Shown: one piece after another, positions 24,695 through 33,250 of the stretch
How positions within the stretch are numbered: the first letter of the stretch is position 1
How the letters are laid out: every line of letters begins with the position of its first letter
Assembly (NCBI GenBank): GCA_021162065.1
Contig: JAGGZK010000061.1
Coordinates: 1-37,102 of the forward strand
Source: Thermoplasmata archaeon
GTDB lineage: Archaea > Thermoplasmatota > E2 > UBA202 > JdFR-43
DNA length: 37,102 bases
Direction of reading: 5' to 3'
The notes under the pieces: model-generated
What the model saw: only the letters and a program-made list of their open reading frames with translations
Databases searched by the model: none
What the model was told of the DNA's origin: nothing
Program-made: the position numbers and the translations under genes

Positions 24695-26505
24695 CCCGCT
24701 ATTATGAGGAGGAATAGCATTACATAGATGGCATAATCCTGCACCACCCCATCATATATTTTTCTCGCTCCATCGGCAATTTTCTCCACCACTTTGTACA
24801 GTGAGGAATATATGGAAGTGGCGCCCCCTTCCAGGTATGGCATGACAACGTCCTTCAGTGGCTTGTAGAAGTTATGGGCTGCATGCATTGATATATGTTC
24901 ATATAGTGAAGGTATCTCGCCCCCTATAAAATTGTCCTCGAAGTCCACCAGATGCTGTTTCCTTAACACATATATCAGAAAAGCGGGAATCATGGCGAAC
25001 ATCATGCCAACGATGACGGCTATTGTATTATAGTTGCCCAATGTGGTATGAATCACATACGGGCTGTGGGATATGGTTGCCAGACCAGCGCTGCTTAGGA
25101 AGGAATCCATCATATCCAGCATGTATCCAGGGAAAATAAGGAAAATGATGAGGGGCATCACAAGCAAAAACATTCCCGCCACCATGGGTTTGGGCGCTTC
25201 TTTTATGTCCGGATATCTGTTTTCTCCCAAGAAAACGCCGTAGAGTATTCTGAAGGAGTAAAGGAATGCTCCAACACCTGCAATAAGCATTATGGGGGCT
25301 ATGAAGACATATCTTCTCTCTATCGCCGCCTCGTAAAGCAGCCATTTGGCAGCAAACCCGCTCGTTATCGGAATGGCGGCAAGTGCAAATATGGCAAAAA
25401 GGGCAGCCATGAAGGTGAGGGGCATTTTATAGGCAACTCCTCCCAGTTCGCTTATCTTCCATTTGCCGGTGCGGTATGCAACGCTCCCCGCCGCCAGGAA
25501 GAGAGTGGCTTTAAAGAATGCATGATTGAATGCCTGGAACAATGCACCTGCCATGGCTATGGATGAGCCGGTGCCAATACCCACAGCAATATAACCCAGC
25601 TGGGCTATGGAGGAGTATGCAAGCAATTTCCTCAAATCATCTTCGAATATGGCAAGGAAGGTGGCGAAGAATGCCGTTAAGGAGCCAATGATGGCAAGGA
25701 GATAGGTAGCGATGCTTGAGTTAATATATGCCTCCATCACTCTCGCCCCTGGCATGGCAAAAAGGAGGAGGAGCATTCCGTAATAGCCAATTTTGCTCAA
25801 CCCTCCGGAAAGAAAGGCAACAAAGGGCTCATCTGATGTGGAATATACTGGAGGAACCCAGGTGTGCAATGGCATTAATGCCGCCTTTATGGCAAAGCCG
25901 ATGATGAGCATTGTTATAGCCACCATTGTCTCAAAATCTGCCTTCAGCATTATCTCGGCAAAGAGCAGTGTGCCGTTCATATGGTAAAGAAGTGCTATTC
26001 CCGCAAGTATCAAAACGCCGGATAGAACGGAATAGGAAAGATATCTCACCATCGCCTTTCTGTCTCCATTTCTGCATATCATGATGAATATCCCCAGAGC
26101 CATGAGTTCCCAGAAAAGAAAGAAGGAGAGAAAGTCGGAGGAGAGGAGGATGCCCATTACAGATACCATGAGAAGTATCATGAAGGGATAGAAGCCATCG
26201 TTTTTGCTGAAGAAGGAATAGGAATAAAGCAGAATGGGAGGAATTAATGAAAAGAGCATTATTCCAAAGAACCATGCAAGGGGGGATATTGAAAAATGCA
26301 GGGTTATCCCCGCCATGTTTATATTCATGGTGTTCTCAAACCCTATGGAAATCAAATTTATCCCGAATTCCCTACCCCAGTCGAGAAAGGCAGCCAGCGG
26401 AAATAAAGAGACAACCAATGATATGATAGATGCCACCCTGTTATTTTTAATGAAGAGTGTAAAGATGAATGCAATGATGAGAACAGCAAACACCATTTCA
26501 ACCAT
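24679..26505 (-). CDS. Mbs/Mbx complex subunit H' (NuoL/MrpA-like antiporter subunit)
   Basis: A 608-residue membrane subunit with about 14 helices of the proton-conducting Nuo/Mrp family. ALMPLHTWVPPVYSTSDEP carries the family His/Pro signature. The segment near ITSGFAAKWLLYEAA has the conserved Lys on helix 12. Compared with subunit H it has an added C-terminal region of about 150 residues including a last membrane helix, as in NuoL-like proteins. A second antiporter-like subunit placed between H and the NuoH-like gene is the feature that separates Mbx/Mbs operons from Mbh hydrogenase operons. Ion specificity (H+ or Na+) is not readable. Confidence 0.88.
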   Translation of the reverse strand: MVEMVFAVLIIAFIFTLFIKNNRVASIISLVVSLFPLAAFLDWGREFGINLISIGFENTMNINMAGITLHFSISPLAWFFGIMLFSLIPPILLYSYSFFSKNDGFYPFMILLMVSVMGILLSSDFLSFFLFWELMALGIFIMICRNGDRKAMVRYLSYSVLSGVLILAGIALLYHMNGTLLFAEIMLKADFETMVAITMLIIGFAIKAALMPLHTWVPPVYSTSDEPFVAFLSGGLSKIGYYGMLLLLFAMPGARVMEAYINSSIATYLLAIIGSLTAFFATFLAIFEDDLRKLLAYSSIAQLGYIAVGIGTGSSIAMAGALFQAFNHAFFKATLFLAAGSVAYRTGKWKISELGGVAYKMPLTFMAALFAIFALAAIPITSGFAAKWLLYEAAIERRYVFIAPIMLIAGVGAFLYSFRILYGVFLGENRYPDIKEAPKPMVAGMFLLVMPLIIFLIFPGYMLDMMDSFLSSAGLATISHSPYVIHTTLGNYNTIAVIVGMMFAMIPAFLIYVLRKQHLVDFEDNFIGGEIPSLYEHISMHAAHNFYKPLKDVVMPYLEGGATSIYSSLYKVVEKIADGARKIYDGVVQDYAIYVMLFLLIIAGWLLW

Positions 26506-27829
26506 TTATAACACCTCCTATGGTGGCGATTTTGTAAATAAATGGCAGTATGCCCAGCAGAAGAGTGAGAGTTGCCATTATGGCTGGAGGATAGGCAGCA
26601 ATGATTGAAGCATGCTCTTCCTCCTGCATTGTAGTGCTTAGGTATCTCGCAAAATATGCCGCCTCCACCACCGATGAGAATACTATGGCTGCTATGATCC
26701 ACCATGCCTCCATCTGCATCGCCCCCATTATTATATACCATTTTCCCCAGAAACCCGCCATGGGCGGCATTCCTATTAAACTCATCACAGAAACAATGCC
26801 AGCATATTTTGATGCATTACTTCCAAAACCTTTTCTTTCGGAGAGAAGAAATAACGCTCCCTTAGATGCCGCATGACTCACCAGCAAAAAGAAGAAGGCG
26901 ATTATGGCGTAGTCGGTGGAATCAAGCATGGAAAGGGAAATCAGAATCAGTCCCATCTGGCCTATGGATGAGTAGGCAAGCATTCTTTTCACATTCTCCT
27001 GTCGGAAGGCAGCGAGTTCGCCAATAAGCAACGTCATTATGCCAACAGAGAGGGCAAGGTCATAGGATTGCTGCCACGAGAAAATCATAAGCAATCTTGC
27101 TATGGCGTATATGCCAGCTTTTGAAGGACCGAAGGAGAGTAGGGATGCGATGCTTCCAGCAGCACCCTGATAGGCATCGGGCACCCATCCATTTAATGGA
27201 AATATCTCCGCTTCCACCCCTATGCCCGTTAAAAGAAAAGCGAAGGAAAGCAATATGAGCACGCTGCCCTCATCCATCCTATTCATTATGTCATATATGT
27301 TCAAACTTCTGAACTCGCTGTACAGGAATGCTATGCCCACCAGCATCAGCACGGAAGCGATGGAACCGAGAACCATGTACTTTATCGCCCCTTCCAGCGC
27401 CTCCTTGTCCCTCTTCCATGCCACAAGGGCGTAGGAGGAAACGGCTGCTATTTCAAAGAATACAAACATGTTGAATATATCCCCTGTTATTACTATGCCA
27501 GTAGATGAGGCGACTGCCAGCAGATAGAGCATGGCAAATTTTATCTCCACCTTCTCCACTGAAAGGAAATTTATGAATGCAAGGAGGTTAATCATCACTG
27601 CAAGAAGGGCTGCAATGTTGTCCACATAAAGGTAGATGCCGATGGGAGGAGAGAAGGCAATTATCTCATATAATGGCCCATTGTTGTAAACATTATGAAA
27701 CATCAGAATGGCGAGGAGGGTGTTGAAGAGTAAAATTATTATGGTGACGGCCTTTGCCCTCTTCAGCAGTGGCATGAGGAAGGCGAAGAGCAGAGGAATG
27801 GCTATTAGAAGCACGGGGTGAATCACCAT
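26498..27829 (-). CDS. mbsH: Mbs/Mbx complex subunit H (MrpD/NuoN-like antiporter subunit)
   Basis: A 443-residue membrane protein with about 13-14 helices. EIFPLNGWVPDAYQGAAGS is the family signature; PMAGFWGKWYIIMGA holds the conserved helix-12 Lys. The protein corresponds to MrpD, MnhD, MbhH and MbxH and should form one ion-translocation channel. Overlaps with both flanking genes (about eight bases) support cotranscription. Confidence 0.9.
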   Translation of the reverse strand: MVIHPVLLIAIPLLFAFLMPLLKRAKAVTIIILLFNTLLAILMFHNVYNNGPLYEIIAFSPPIGIYLYVDNIAALLAVMINLLAFINFLSVEKVEIKFAMLYLLAVASSTGIVITGDIFNMFVFFEIAAVSSYALVAWKRDKEALEGAIKYMVLGSIASVLMLVGIAFLYSEFRSLNIYDIMNRMDEGSVLILLSFAFLLTGIGVEAEIFPLNGWVPDAYQGAAGSIASLLSFGPSKAGIYAIARLLMIFSWQQSYDLALSVGIMTLLIGELAAFRQENVKRMLAYSSIGQMGLILISLSMLDSTDYAIIAFFFLLVSHAASKGALFLLSERKGFGSNASKYAGIVSVMSLIGMPPMAGFWGKWYIIMGAMQMEAWWIIAAIVFSSVVEAAYFARYLSTTMQEEEHASIIAAYPPAIMATLTLLLGILPFIYKIATIGGVING

Positions 27830-28155
27830 TTCATCAACCTCCTGTACTCCAGCGTTTTATTCTTTTCATAATAATTTATCACCATGACAAGGGCAAGAGC
27901 CAAAACGGAAACACCTATAACTATGGCAGTCAGCACCAATGCTTGAGGTAATGGATCGACATAGGTGGTGAAATCTCCGTTCTCTATTGGGGCGGTTCCT
28001 CCGGGGATGTAGCCGATGGCTATTAGCATGAGATTAACGCCCGTTTCCATTATGGATATGGATATGAATATCTTCATGAGATTCTTCTTGGTTATTACCC
28101 CATAAATTCCGATGGCAAGGAGAGATGCTATGGCGAAATATATCGCCCATATCAT
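27823..28155 (-). CDS. mbsG: Mbs/Mbx complex subunit G (MrpC/NuoK-like)
   Basis: The 110-residue protein has three membrane helices with the NuoK/MnhC pattern. The second helix includes SISIMETGVNLMLIAIGY, where the Glu is the conserved membrane carboxylate. The third is PLPQALVLTAIVIGVSVLALALV. It forms part of the ion path next to subunit H. It overlaps subunit H by seven bases and the fused E/F gene by four. Confidence 0.9.
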   Translation of the reverse strand: MIWAIYFAIASLLAIGIYGVITKKNLMKIFISISIMETGVNLMLIAIGYIPGGTAPIENGDFTTYVDPLPQALVLTAIVIGVSVLALALVMVINYYEKNKTLEYRRLMKW

Positions 28156-28886
28156 TCCTCCACCCCCTTGAGATTGTTCATTATTCCACTCAGCTCGGCT
28201 CCCACCTTGAAGCCGATGGCTATGTATATTATCGGGATAATGCCTGCGCTGAATAGCCTGCCGACATCGCCCAGCGAGAGAAAATTCTCCAGGAAGTAAG
28301 ATGCAAAGACCAAGCCAAGCATGCCAATAAGAACAAAAATCATGCCGGCAACACTTTCCGTTATGGAAACTCTGCTCTCCTTCAGGAAATATTTTGGGTA
28401 TGCAACCATCATGAGTAGAAAGCCGGAGGCAATGACGGAGCCACCTGGAAAGCCGCCGCCCGGCGTGAGGTGGCCGTGGATGAAGATGTATGCGCCTGTT
28501 AGCAAAATAAAGGGGAGGACAATTTTTGAGCCTTCCTTTAATATCAGATTTGCCTCCCTTCTCTTCCTCCTCTGATGAAGGCTGTAGAGAAGCATTGATA
28601 CCCCTGTGGAGGCGGTGAAAAGCACGGTAACCTCTCCAAGAGTGTCGAAACCGCGGTATTCAACAACGATGGCAGTAACTGCATTTATGGCCCCCGTCTC
28701 ATTCTTTGTGTTTTCAATGTAATGGCCTGTAACCGTTTCATTTACCTTTCCGCCCTCTATGGGATCGGTGTAGTAGTAATCGCTGCTGTTATAATCATAG
28801 GTTTTTACAAAGGTGAAGGCGTACATGATGCATGCGAAGAGCAGTGCTGCCAGAACAATGCCTGCCATTCTTCTCATTTTTCCCAC
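28152..28886 (-). CDS. Fused Mbs/Mbx subunits E and F (MrpA C-end-like plus MnhB)
   Basis: The first 95 residues have one N-terminal helix, a polar segment, and VVEYRGFDTLGEVTVLFTAS, the conserved block of MbhE and of the MrpA C-terminal part. Residues 115-240 are an MnhB/MbhF domain: LTGAYIFIHGHLTPGGGFPGG and later FLSLGDVGRLFSAGIIPIIY. In the Pyrococcus operons as I recall them E and F are separate genes; here one 244-residue frame holds both. No stop or plausible internal start with a ribosome site separates them. Confidence 0.85.
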   Translation of the reverse strand: MGKMRRMAGIVLAALLFACIMYAFTFVKTYDYNSSDYYYTDPIEGGKVNETVTGHYIENTKNETGAINAVTAIVVEYRGFDTLGEVTVLFTASTGVSMLLYSLHQRRKRREANLILKEGSKIVLPFILLTGAYIFIHGHLTPGGGFPGGSVIASGFLLMMVAYPKYFLKESRVSITESVAGMIFVLIGMLGLVFASYFLENFLSLGDVGRLFSAGIIPIIYIAIGFKVGAELSGIMNNLKGVEE

Positions 28887-29119
28887 CTCTCCGTTCTTCC
28901 TATGGAATAGACAAATATTGCCATTGTCAAACCAGCGCCTATGGATGCTTCCGTTATGGCAACATCAGGAGCATGAAGCATGAGGAATAATATGGAAACA
29001 ACAAGGCTTGCTATACCCACTGAGATGGCGGAGGAAAGCAAATCCTTTGCCTCCACGGCATATACGGCGGCAATAAAGGCAAGCAGTGCCATGACCCATG
29101 CAATTATGCTCTCAATCAT
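28874..29119 (-). CDS. mbsD: Mbs/Mbx complex subunit D (DUF4040-like)
   Basis: Eighty-one residues, three hydrophobic helices, and the block LHAPDVAITEASIGAGLTMAIF. This matches MbhD/MbxD and the corresponding part of MrpA, with the conserved Asp and Glu in the membrane. It overlaps subunit C by four bases and the fused E/F gene by 13. Confidence 0.88.
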   Translation of the reverse strand: MIESIIAWVMALLAFIAAVYAVEAKDLLSSAISVGIASLVVSILFLMLHAPDVAITEASIGAGLTMAIFVYSIGRTERWEK

Positions 29120-29451
29120 TTTTCTTCCCTCTCCTTGTATTTATCCACAACACTCTTCTCCCATAGTTTTATGCCCGCATTGTAGGAGGCCCTCGCAAGG
29201 GCACTCGCCCCCACGGGAGCAGTTAACACAACAAAAAGGGCAATTATGAGTAATTTAATCATCCATTGCAGTTCCATTAAACCTACCCCAACGAGGAAGG
29301 AAAGAACTCCGAGCGTTGTTGTTTTGGTGGATGCCTGCATTCTGTTGTACAAATCCGGCATTCTTATTAGCCCTATGGTTCCAAGAAGGAAAAATAGGCT
29401 GCCAACAAAAACAAATGCCATTCCGATGTAGTGTAAGATATCCTCAATCAT
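29116..29451 (-). CDS. mbsC: Mbs/Mbx complex subunit C (MrpG-like)
   Basis: The 111 residues have three helices and match MnhG/MrpG. FVGSLFFLLGTIGLIRMPDLYNRMQASTK is the family signature region (written in part), followed by APVGASALARASY. It is a small structural membrane subunit of the antiporter-like module. Four-base overlaps connect it to B and D. Confidence 0.9.
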   Translation of the reverse strand: MIEDILHYIGMAFVFVGSLFFLLGTIGLIRMPDLYNRMQASTKTTTLGVLSFLVGVGLMELQWMIKLLIIALFVVLTAPVGASALARASYNAGIKLWEKSVVDKYKEREEK

Positions 29452-29702
29452 AGACCTCCCTCCAGATATCTTGCTATGGCGATTACCCCAACAAAGGCGA
29501 GTATGGCATAAACGAGAGCAACATCAAGATATATGAATCTCTCCGACAGATAGGCAATCAAAACAAGGAGGGCCGTGGTGATGTTGGTTAAGGCATCCAA
29601 TGCAACCGCCCTGTCAGAAGCGGATGGCCCTTTAAGCAACCTGTATGCTCCAAGGAAAATGGAGATGGCCAGTATTCCCATTATTATATACATAAATATC
29701 AT
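29448..29702 (-). CDS. mbsB: Mbs/Mbx complex subunit B (MrpF-like)
   Basis: Eighty-four residues with three helices, matching MnhF/MrpF. The conserved loop is RLLKGPSASDRAVALDALTN, and the third helix is VALVYAILAFVGVIAIARYL. It belongs to the ion-translocating module. It overlaps subunits A and C by four bases each. Confidence 0.9.
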   Translation of the reverse strand: MIFMYIIMGILAISIFLGAYRLLKGPSASDRAVALDALTNITTALLVLIAYLSERFIYLDVALVYAILAFVGVIAIARYLEGGL

Positions 29703-30217
29703 GAAAATACCCCCCTGAGCAATCTTTCAAATCTTCCCTTTATGATTTCCCCTGCCCTCCCCATATCCTCATCCTTCACCTCCACCCAGTGGATGTAGGC
29801 GCCGCCATCGTCATAATCTATGGTTAAAGTGCCGGGTGTCAGGGTGATGGCATTTCCGAGGAAAAGTTTCGCGGCTGGCTGCTTAAGGGATGTGCTCACC
29901 TTCACTATCCCTGGCTTTATGGGCAACTCTGGAGAGAGAACTATTCTCGCCATGTTCAGGTTTGCTTTCACCATCTCCCAGAGGAAGACAAAGAAGAAGG
30001 CAATGAAATATGCCACTCTTCTTGGATGAAAATATGCAACGCCCAGGCCCTCAAAATGTCGGTGGGTCAGAATTGTAACCGCCACCGCAACAATAATGCC
30101 CACAAAAAGTTCCTGAATGAAACTCTGCATGGATATGCCTGGCTGATACACAAAGCCGAGCCATATCAGCAGGAGAACCACAGCCAGATATGGAATGGAT
30201 TTAGTTTCCGAACTCAC
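29699..30217 (-). CDS. mbsA: Mbs/Mbx complex subunit A (MrpE-like), first operon gene
   Basis: The 172-residue protein has two or three N-terminal helices and a soluble C-terminal half with ITLTPGTLTIDYDDGGAYIHWVEV, the MnhE/MrpE signature. It opens the 13-gene operon that ends at subunit N. The start shown is a GTG (30217-30215), which lies within the distance expected from an AT-rich CTATTTAACTTT box on the minus strand at about 30240-30230. Sixty-three bases separate it from the divergent Lrp-type regulator. Confidence 0.88.
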   Translation of the reverse strand: MSSETKSIPYLAVVLLLIWLGFVYQPGISMQSFIQELFVGIIVAVAVTILTHRHFEGLGVAYFHPRRVAYFIAFFFVFLWEMVKANLNMARIVLSPELPIKPGIVKVSTSLKQPAAKLFLGNAITLTPGTLTIDYDDGGAYIHWVEVKDEDMGRAGEIIKGRFERLLRGVFS

Positions 30218-30280
30218 TGTATCACAGATAAAGTTAAATAGAACGGATATATAACTATTTTGTTTGGAATCAGAACCAAA
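30218..30280. promoter_or_regulatory. Divergent promoter between the mbs operon and the Lrp-family gene
   Basis: Towards the regulator, GATATATAACTA (30246-30257) is a good TATA-like box about 30 bases before its ATG. Towards the mbs operon, CTATTTAACTTT on the minus strand is a weaker box. Sharing 63 bases makes regulation of the operon by the Lrp protein plausible, but I see no clear palindromic operator. Confidence 0.5.
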
Positions 30281-30706
30281 ATGGATAACAAAGACAAAAT
30301 AATCCTGGAACTGCTTTCAAAGAACGCCCGCCTTCCCTATTCGAAGATAGCCAAAAAACTCGGTATTTCAGAAACAGCGGTAAGAAAAAGGATAAGGAAA
30401 CTGGAGGAAAAGGGGATAATCGAAGGCTACACCCTAAGGATAAACCCCGTAAAAATAGGATACAGGAGTATAGCTCATGTGGGGATAGATACGGATCCAA
30501 ATGCATTTCTCGGTGTGGCATGCAAACTCAAGGATATGGATGCTGTCAAATGTGTTGCCATAACCTCTGGAGGGCATATGATAATGACGGATGTATGGGC
30601 AAGAAACAGCGAGGAACTCAATAAAATACTGGCGGAGATTGAGAAAATCGAGGGAGTTAAAAAGGTAAATCCATCAATCATTCTTGAAATGCTGAAATCA
30701 AAGTGA
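30281..30706 (+). CDS. Lrp/AsnC-family transcriptional regulator
   Basis: The 141-residue protein has an N-terminal winged helix-turn-helix (KIAKKLGISETAVRKRIRKLEEKGII, quoted in part) and a C-terminal RAM domain with VAITSGGHMIMTDV, the ligand-binding core. I start it at MDNKDKIILELL, seven codons after a TTG in the same frame, because this is the usual family start and sits near the predicted transcription start. It is divergent from the mbs operon and is a candidate regulator of it. Its last nine bases overlap the convergent LEA-like gene. Confidence 0.9.
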   Translation: MDNKDKIILELLSKNARLPYSKIAKKLGISETAVRKRIRKLEEKGIIEGYTLRINPVKIGYRSIAHVGIDTDPNAFLGVACKLKDMDAVKCVAITSGGHMIMTDVWARNSEELNKILAEIEKIEGVKKVNPSIILEMLKSK

Positions 30707-31204
30707 AACGGATATTGTATCATGTATGGTATATGGAAGTTTGATATATCTCCATGTAAACAGTCCCAGAAATTTTGCAGGGATTATGACATCACCCTTA
30801 ACGGTCACATCCACCTCTCCCTGTAGGAGAAGATTTTTTGTTGAAGACGTGAGATTAATTGCACTGAATGTGAAGGAAAAGGTGTGGTTGCTCAATCCGG
30901 GAGGTATGAGAAGTCGCGCCTTCTCCCCGCTTCCGACAAATTCGTCCTCCACATATACATCATATTTTATGTAATCCACCTCTATGGATGTGCTCTTGGG
31001 GTTTTTTAAAGTAAGAGAAAATTTGAGTTCATATTCATCAATTTTCTTATATGTGGGGGAAAGACCCACTATCCTCTCATTCTCCATTTCCAGCGACTTT
31101 GCGGCATTGTAAACAAGGACAAGATGAATGATTACTCCTGCCAGTATGACAAGAGAAATTATTAATTTCGCTCTCTTAAGAATCGTTTTCCATTTCTCCT
31201 TCAT
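30698..31204 (-). CDS. Membrane-anchored LEA14/WHy-like protein
   Basis: The 168 residues start with a basic segment and one membrane helix (about 13-33). The rest fits a LEA_2/WHy beta-sandwich: KFSLTLKNPKSTSIEVDYIKYDVYVEDE and LLIPPGLSNHTFSFTFSA (parts). Such proteins occur in many archaea and are linked to desiccation or stress only by homology to plants; their role here is unknown. It is the last gene of a unit with the prenyl synthase, overlapping it by four bases. Confidence 0.75.
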   Translation of the reverse strand: MKEKWKTILKRAKLIISLVILAGVIIHLVLVYNAAKSLEMENERIVGLSPTYKKIDEYELKFSLTLKNPKSTSIEVDYIKYDVYVEDEFVGSGEKARLLIPPGLSNHTFSFTFSAINLTSSTKNLLLQGEVDVTVKGDVIIPAKFLGLFTWRYIKLPYTIHDTISVSL

Positions 31205-32148
31205 TTTTCCCTTTTGACCGCAAATTCCGCCATCTCCACAAGTTTATTCTTTGCCTCACTTTCCTTGAGAATTGCCAGAGAATCAATGGCTTTGCGGGAG
31301 AATTCCATGGCCATATTTTTCGCATAATCTATGGCTCCCGTTTCCTTCAGGATCTCCACTATCTCATTTATTTCATCATCTGTGGCATCCTTTTTCCCGT
31401 AATTGGGGATTTTTCCTCCATATTTTTCCAGGGCATAGAGATATATCAGCGTTTTCTTCCCTTCCCTTATATCGCTTCCCACCGGCTTTCCTATATCCTT
31501 TCCTATAACATCAAGACAGTCATCCCATATCTGAAAGGCCATCCCCAGGTTGAGCCCATATACCTTCATTGCCTCCACTTCTTCCTTACTCCCCCCGCCA
31601 ACCATGGCACCATTCATGGCAGCATGCTCGAACATTCTCGCCGTCTTCTTTTCAATCATCTCCAGAAATTCTTCTTTGCCAACACTCTCCATCTCCTCAA
31701 AGGCCACATCCATCTCCTGCCCCTCGCATATCTCCTTGGCCATTATGGCAAGGTTGCGGGTTAATTTTTTACATATCTCCGCATCCTTTGTATGGGAAAG
31801 AATCTCAAATGCCTTGGCGAAGAGAGCGTCGCCCGCTAAAATGGCTCTGTTATCTCCAAATTTTTTGTGAACGGACGGCATCCCCCTCCTTTCCTCATCC
31901 CTGTCCATTATATCATCGTGTATTAAAGTAAAGGTGTGTATTATCTCCAGAGCAACGGCAAGAGGTATGGCATCCATCATATTTCCGCCAACCGCTTCGC
32001 AGGAGAGGCATGCTATTATGGGCCTTAATCTTTTTCCCCCTGCAGAAGGCAAATACTTCACCGCCTCATATAGTAAACGTGGCTCTTTCTCGTAGAGGTA
32101 ATTTTCAATCGCCTTATCCACCGCCTCCTTTATCTCTACAACGTCCAT
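31201..32148 (-). CDS. Geranylgeranyl/farnesyl diphosphate synthase
   Basis: The 315-residue trans-prenyltransferase builds C15-C20 isoprenoid chains for archaeal ether lipids. The first Asp-rich motif DDIMD is at residues 78-82 (LIHDDIMDRDEERRG) and the second, DDCLD, at 209-213. GGKRLRP at 37-43 binds diphosphate. Phe at the fifth position before the first motif is compatible with C15 to C20 products, so product length is not fixed by sequence. It overlaps the IPP isomerase gene by 13 bases, making a lipid-precursor unit. Confidence 0.93.
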   Translation of the reverse strand: MDVVEIKEAVDKAIENYLYEKEPRLLYEAVKYLPSAGGKRLRPIIACLSCEAVGGNMMDAIPLAVALEIIHTFTLIHDDIMDRDEERRGMPSVHKKFGDNRAILAGDALFAKAFEILSHTKDAEICKKLTRNLAIMAKEICEGQEMDVAFEEMESVGKEEFLEMIEKKTARMFEHAAMNGAMVGGGSKEEVEAMKVYGLNLGMAFQIWDDCLDVIGKDIGKPVGSDIREGKKTLIYLYALEKYGGKIPNYGKKDATDDEINEIVEILKETGAIDYAKNMAMEFSRKAIDSLAILKESEAKNKLVEMAEFAVKREK

Positions 32149-33146
32149 ATCTCCACCTCCCTGAGTTCCTCCGGTTTTTTACACCCGGTGAGAAACATCG
32201 CTGCCCTGAAGGAACGCATGAATACCTCCATCTTCTCCTCTATGGAATCGCAGGTTAAGAACACGGAGGCTGCTCCTGCAGCATCCGCCCCTATAGCAAT
32301 CGCCCTTGCCACATCCAAGCCGTGTCTTATACCTCCTGTGGCTATCACAGCAACGCCTGCATCATGGCACAAATCTGCTATTTCCATAACGGAATAGGGA
32401 GTGGGTATCCCCCAGCCCCAGAATATCTTTCCCATCTCCTCCTGTATGGCATCGCCCCTCATCATGGCTCTGTATGCTTCGACGGCGGAAAAGGATGTAC
32501 CTCCTGCTCCTCCCACATCTATACCCACTATGTCAGTATTGAGAAGACGCGCAGCCACCTCCCTGGATATGCCCGCCCCCGTTTCCTTCACCATCACTGG
32601 TTTTGTCATGCTCCCTGCAACTTCATCTATCTTTCTTAAACATCCCTTTGCATTTCTCTCCCCTTCTGGCTGCACAACCTCCTGGAGATAATTGAGGTGA
32701 ATGGCCAGTATGTCAGCATCTATCATCTCCACTGCCTTGGCTGCCTTTTCCACGGCATCATTCCATTCCAGCAGCTGGGGGGCGCCTATGTTGGCTATCT
32801 TTAAGGGAATATCATATTTTTTAACAACGGCATAGCTCTCCTCCACACTGGCATCCTCTATTCCGGCGCGCTGGGAGCCGATGCCCATCCCCACTCCATA
32901 TTTCTCTGCCGCCTGTGCCAGTTTTTCATTTATTATTCCCGCCTCTTGGAAACCGCCGGTCATTCCAGCAATTATCAAAGGCATGCTTAGCTTCTTTCCA
33001 AATAATTCAACTGAGGTGTCAAGCTCATCCATATCCATCTCCGGGAGAGCATTGTGGAGAAGTGTGAAATCGTCCCAGTAGTTGTAACTGTGGTAAACAT
33101 CCTTGCCAATCACTATTTCCAGATGCTCTTTCTTTCTGTCTTTCAT
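32136..33146 (-). CDS. fni: Isopentenyl-diphosphate delta-isomerase, type 2 (FMN-dependent)
   Basis: This enzyme interconverts IPP and DMAPP and uses FMN and NAD(P)H. Family motifs are RKKEHLEI near the N-terminus, IAGMTGG, GVGMGIGSQRAGIE, HLNYLQEVVQPEGER, VKETGAGIS and IATGGIRHGLDVARAIAIGA (FMN phosphate binding). I start it at the ATG at 33146; a GTG three codons earlier is possible. AATTATAAATGG on the minus strand (33188-33177) is a suitable TATA box. It opens the three-gene lipid unit. Confidence 0.94.
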   Translation of the reverse strand: MKDRKKEHLEIVIGKDVYHSYNYWDDFTLLHNALPEMDMDELDTSVELFGKKLSMPLIIAGMTGGFQEAGIINEKLAQAAEKYGVGMGIGSQRAGIEDASVEESYAVVKKYDIPLKIANIGAPQLLEWNDAVEKAAKAVEMIDADILAIHLNYLQEVVQPEGERNAKGCLRKIDEVAGSMTKPVMVKETGAGISREVAARLLNTDIVGIDVGGAGGTSFSAVEAYRAMMRGDAIQEEMGKIFWGWGIPTPYSVMEIADLCHDAGVAVIATGGIRHGLDVARAIAIGADAAGAASVFLTCDSIEEKMEVFMRSFRAAMFLTGCKKPEELREVEIWTL

Positions 33147-33250
33147 CTCAACCACTTTTCTTTACATTCCCCATCCATTTATAATTATTGTTATTTCCTT
33201 TGCCATAACAAACATTTCGGTTCAATAACAATCTTAGGAAATCAACTTTA

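Noticed and set aside
21642-30217. Energy-converting [NiFe] hydrogenase (Mbh) or complete NADH dehydrogenase
   Set aside because: The nickel-iron motifs are altered to CxxD, the gene order has H and H' as in Mbx, and no NuoE, F or G genes are present.
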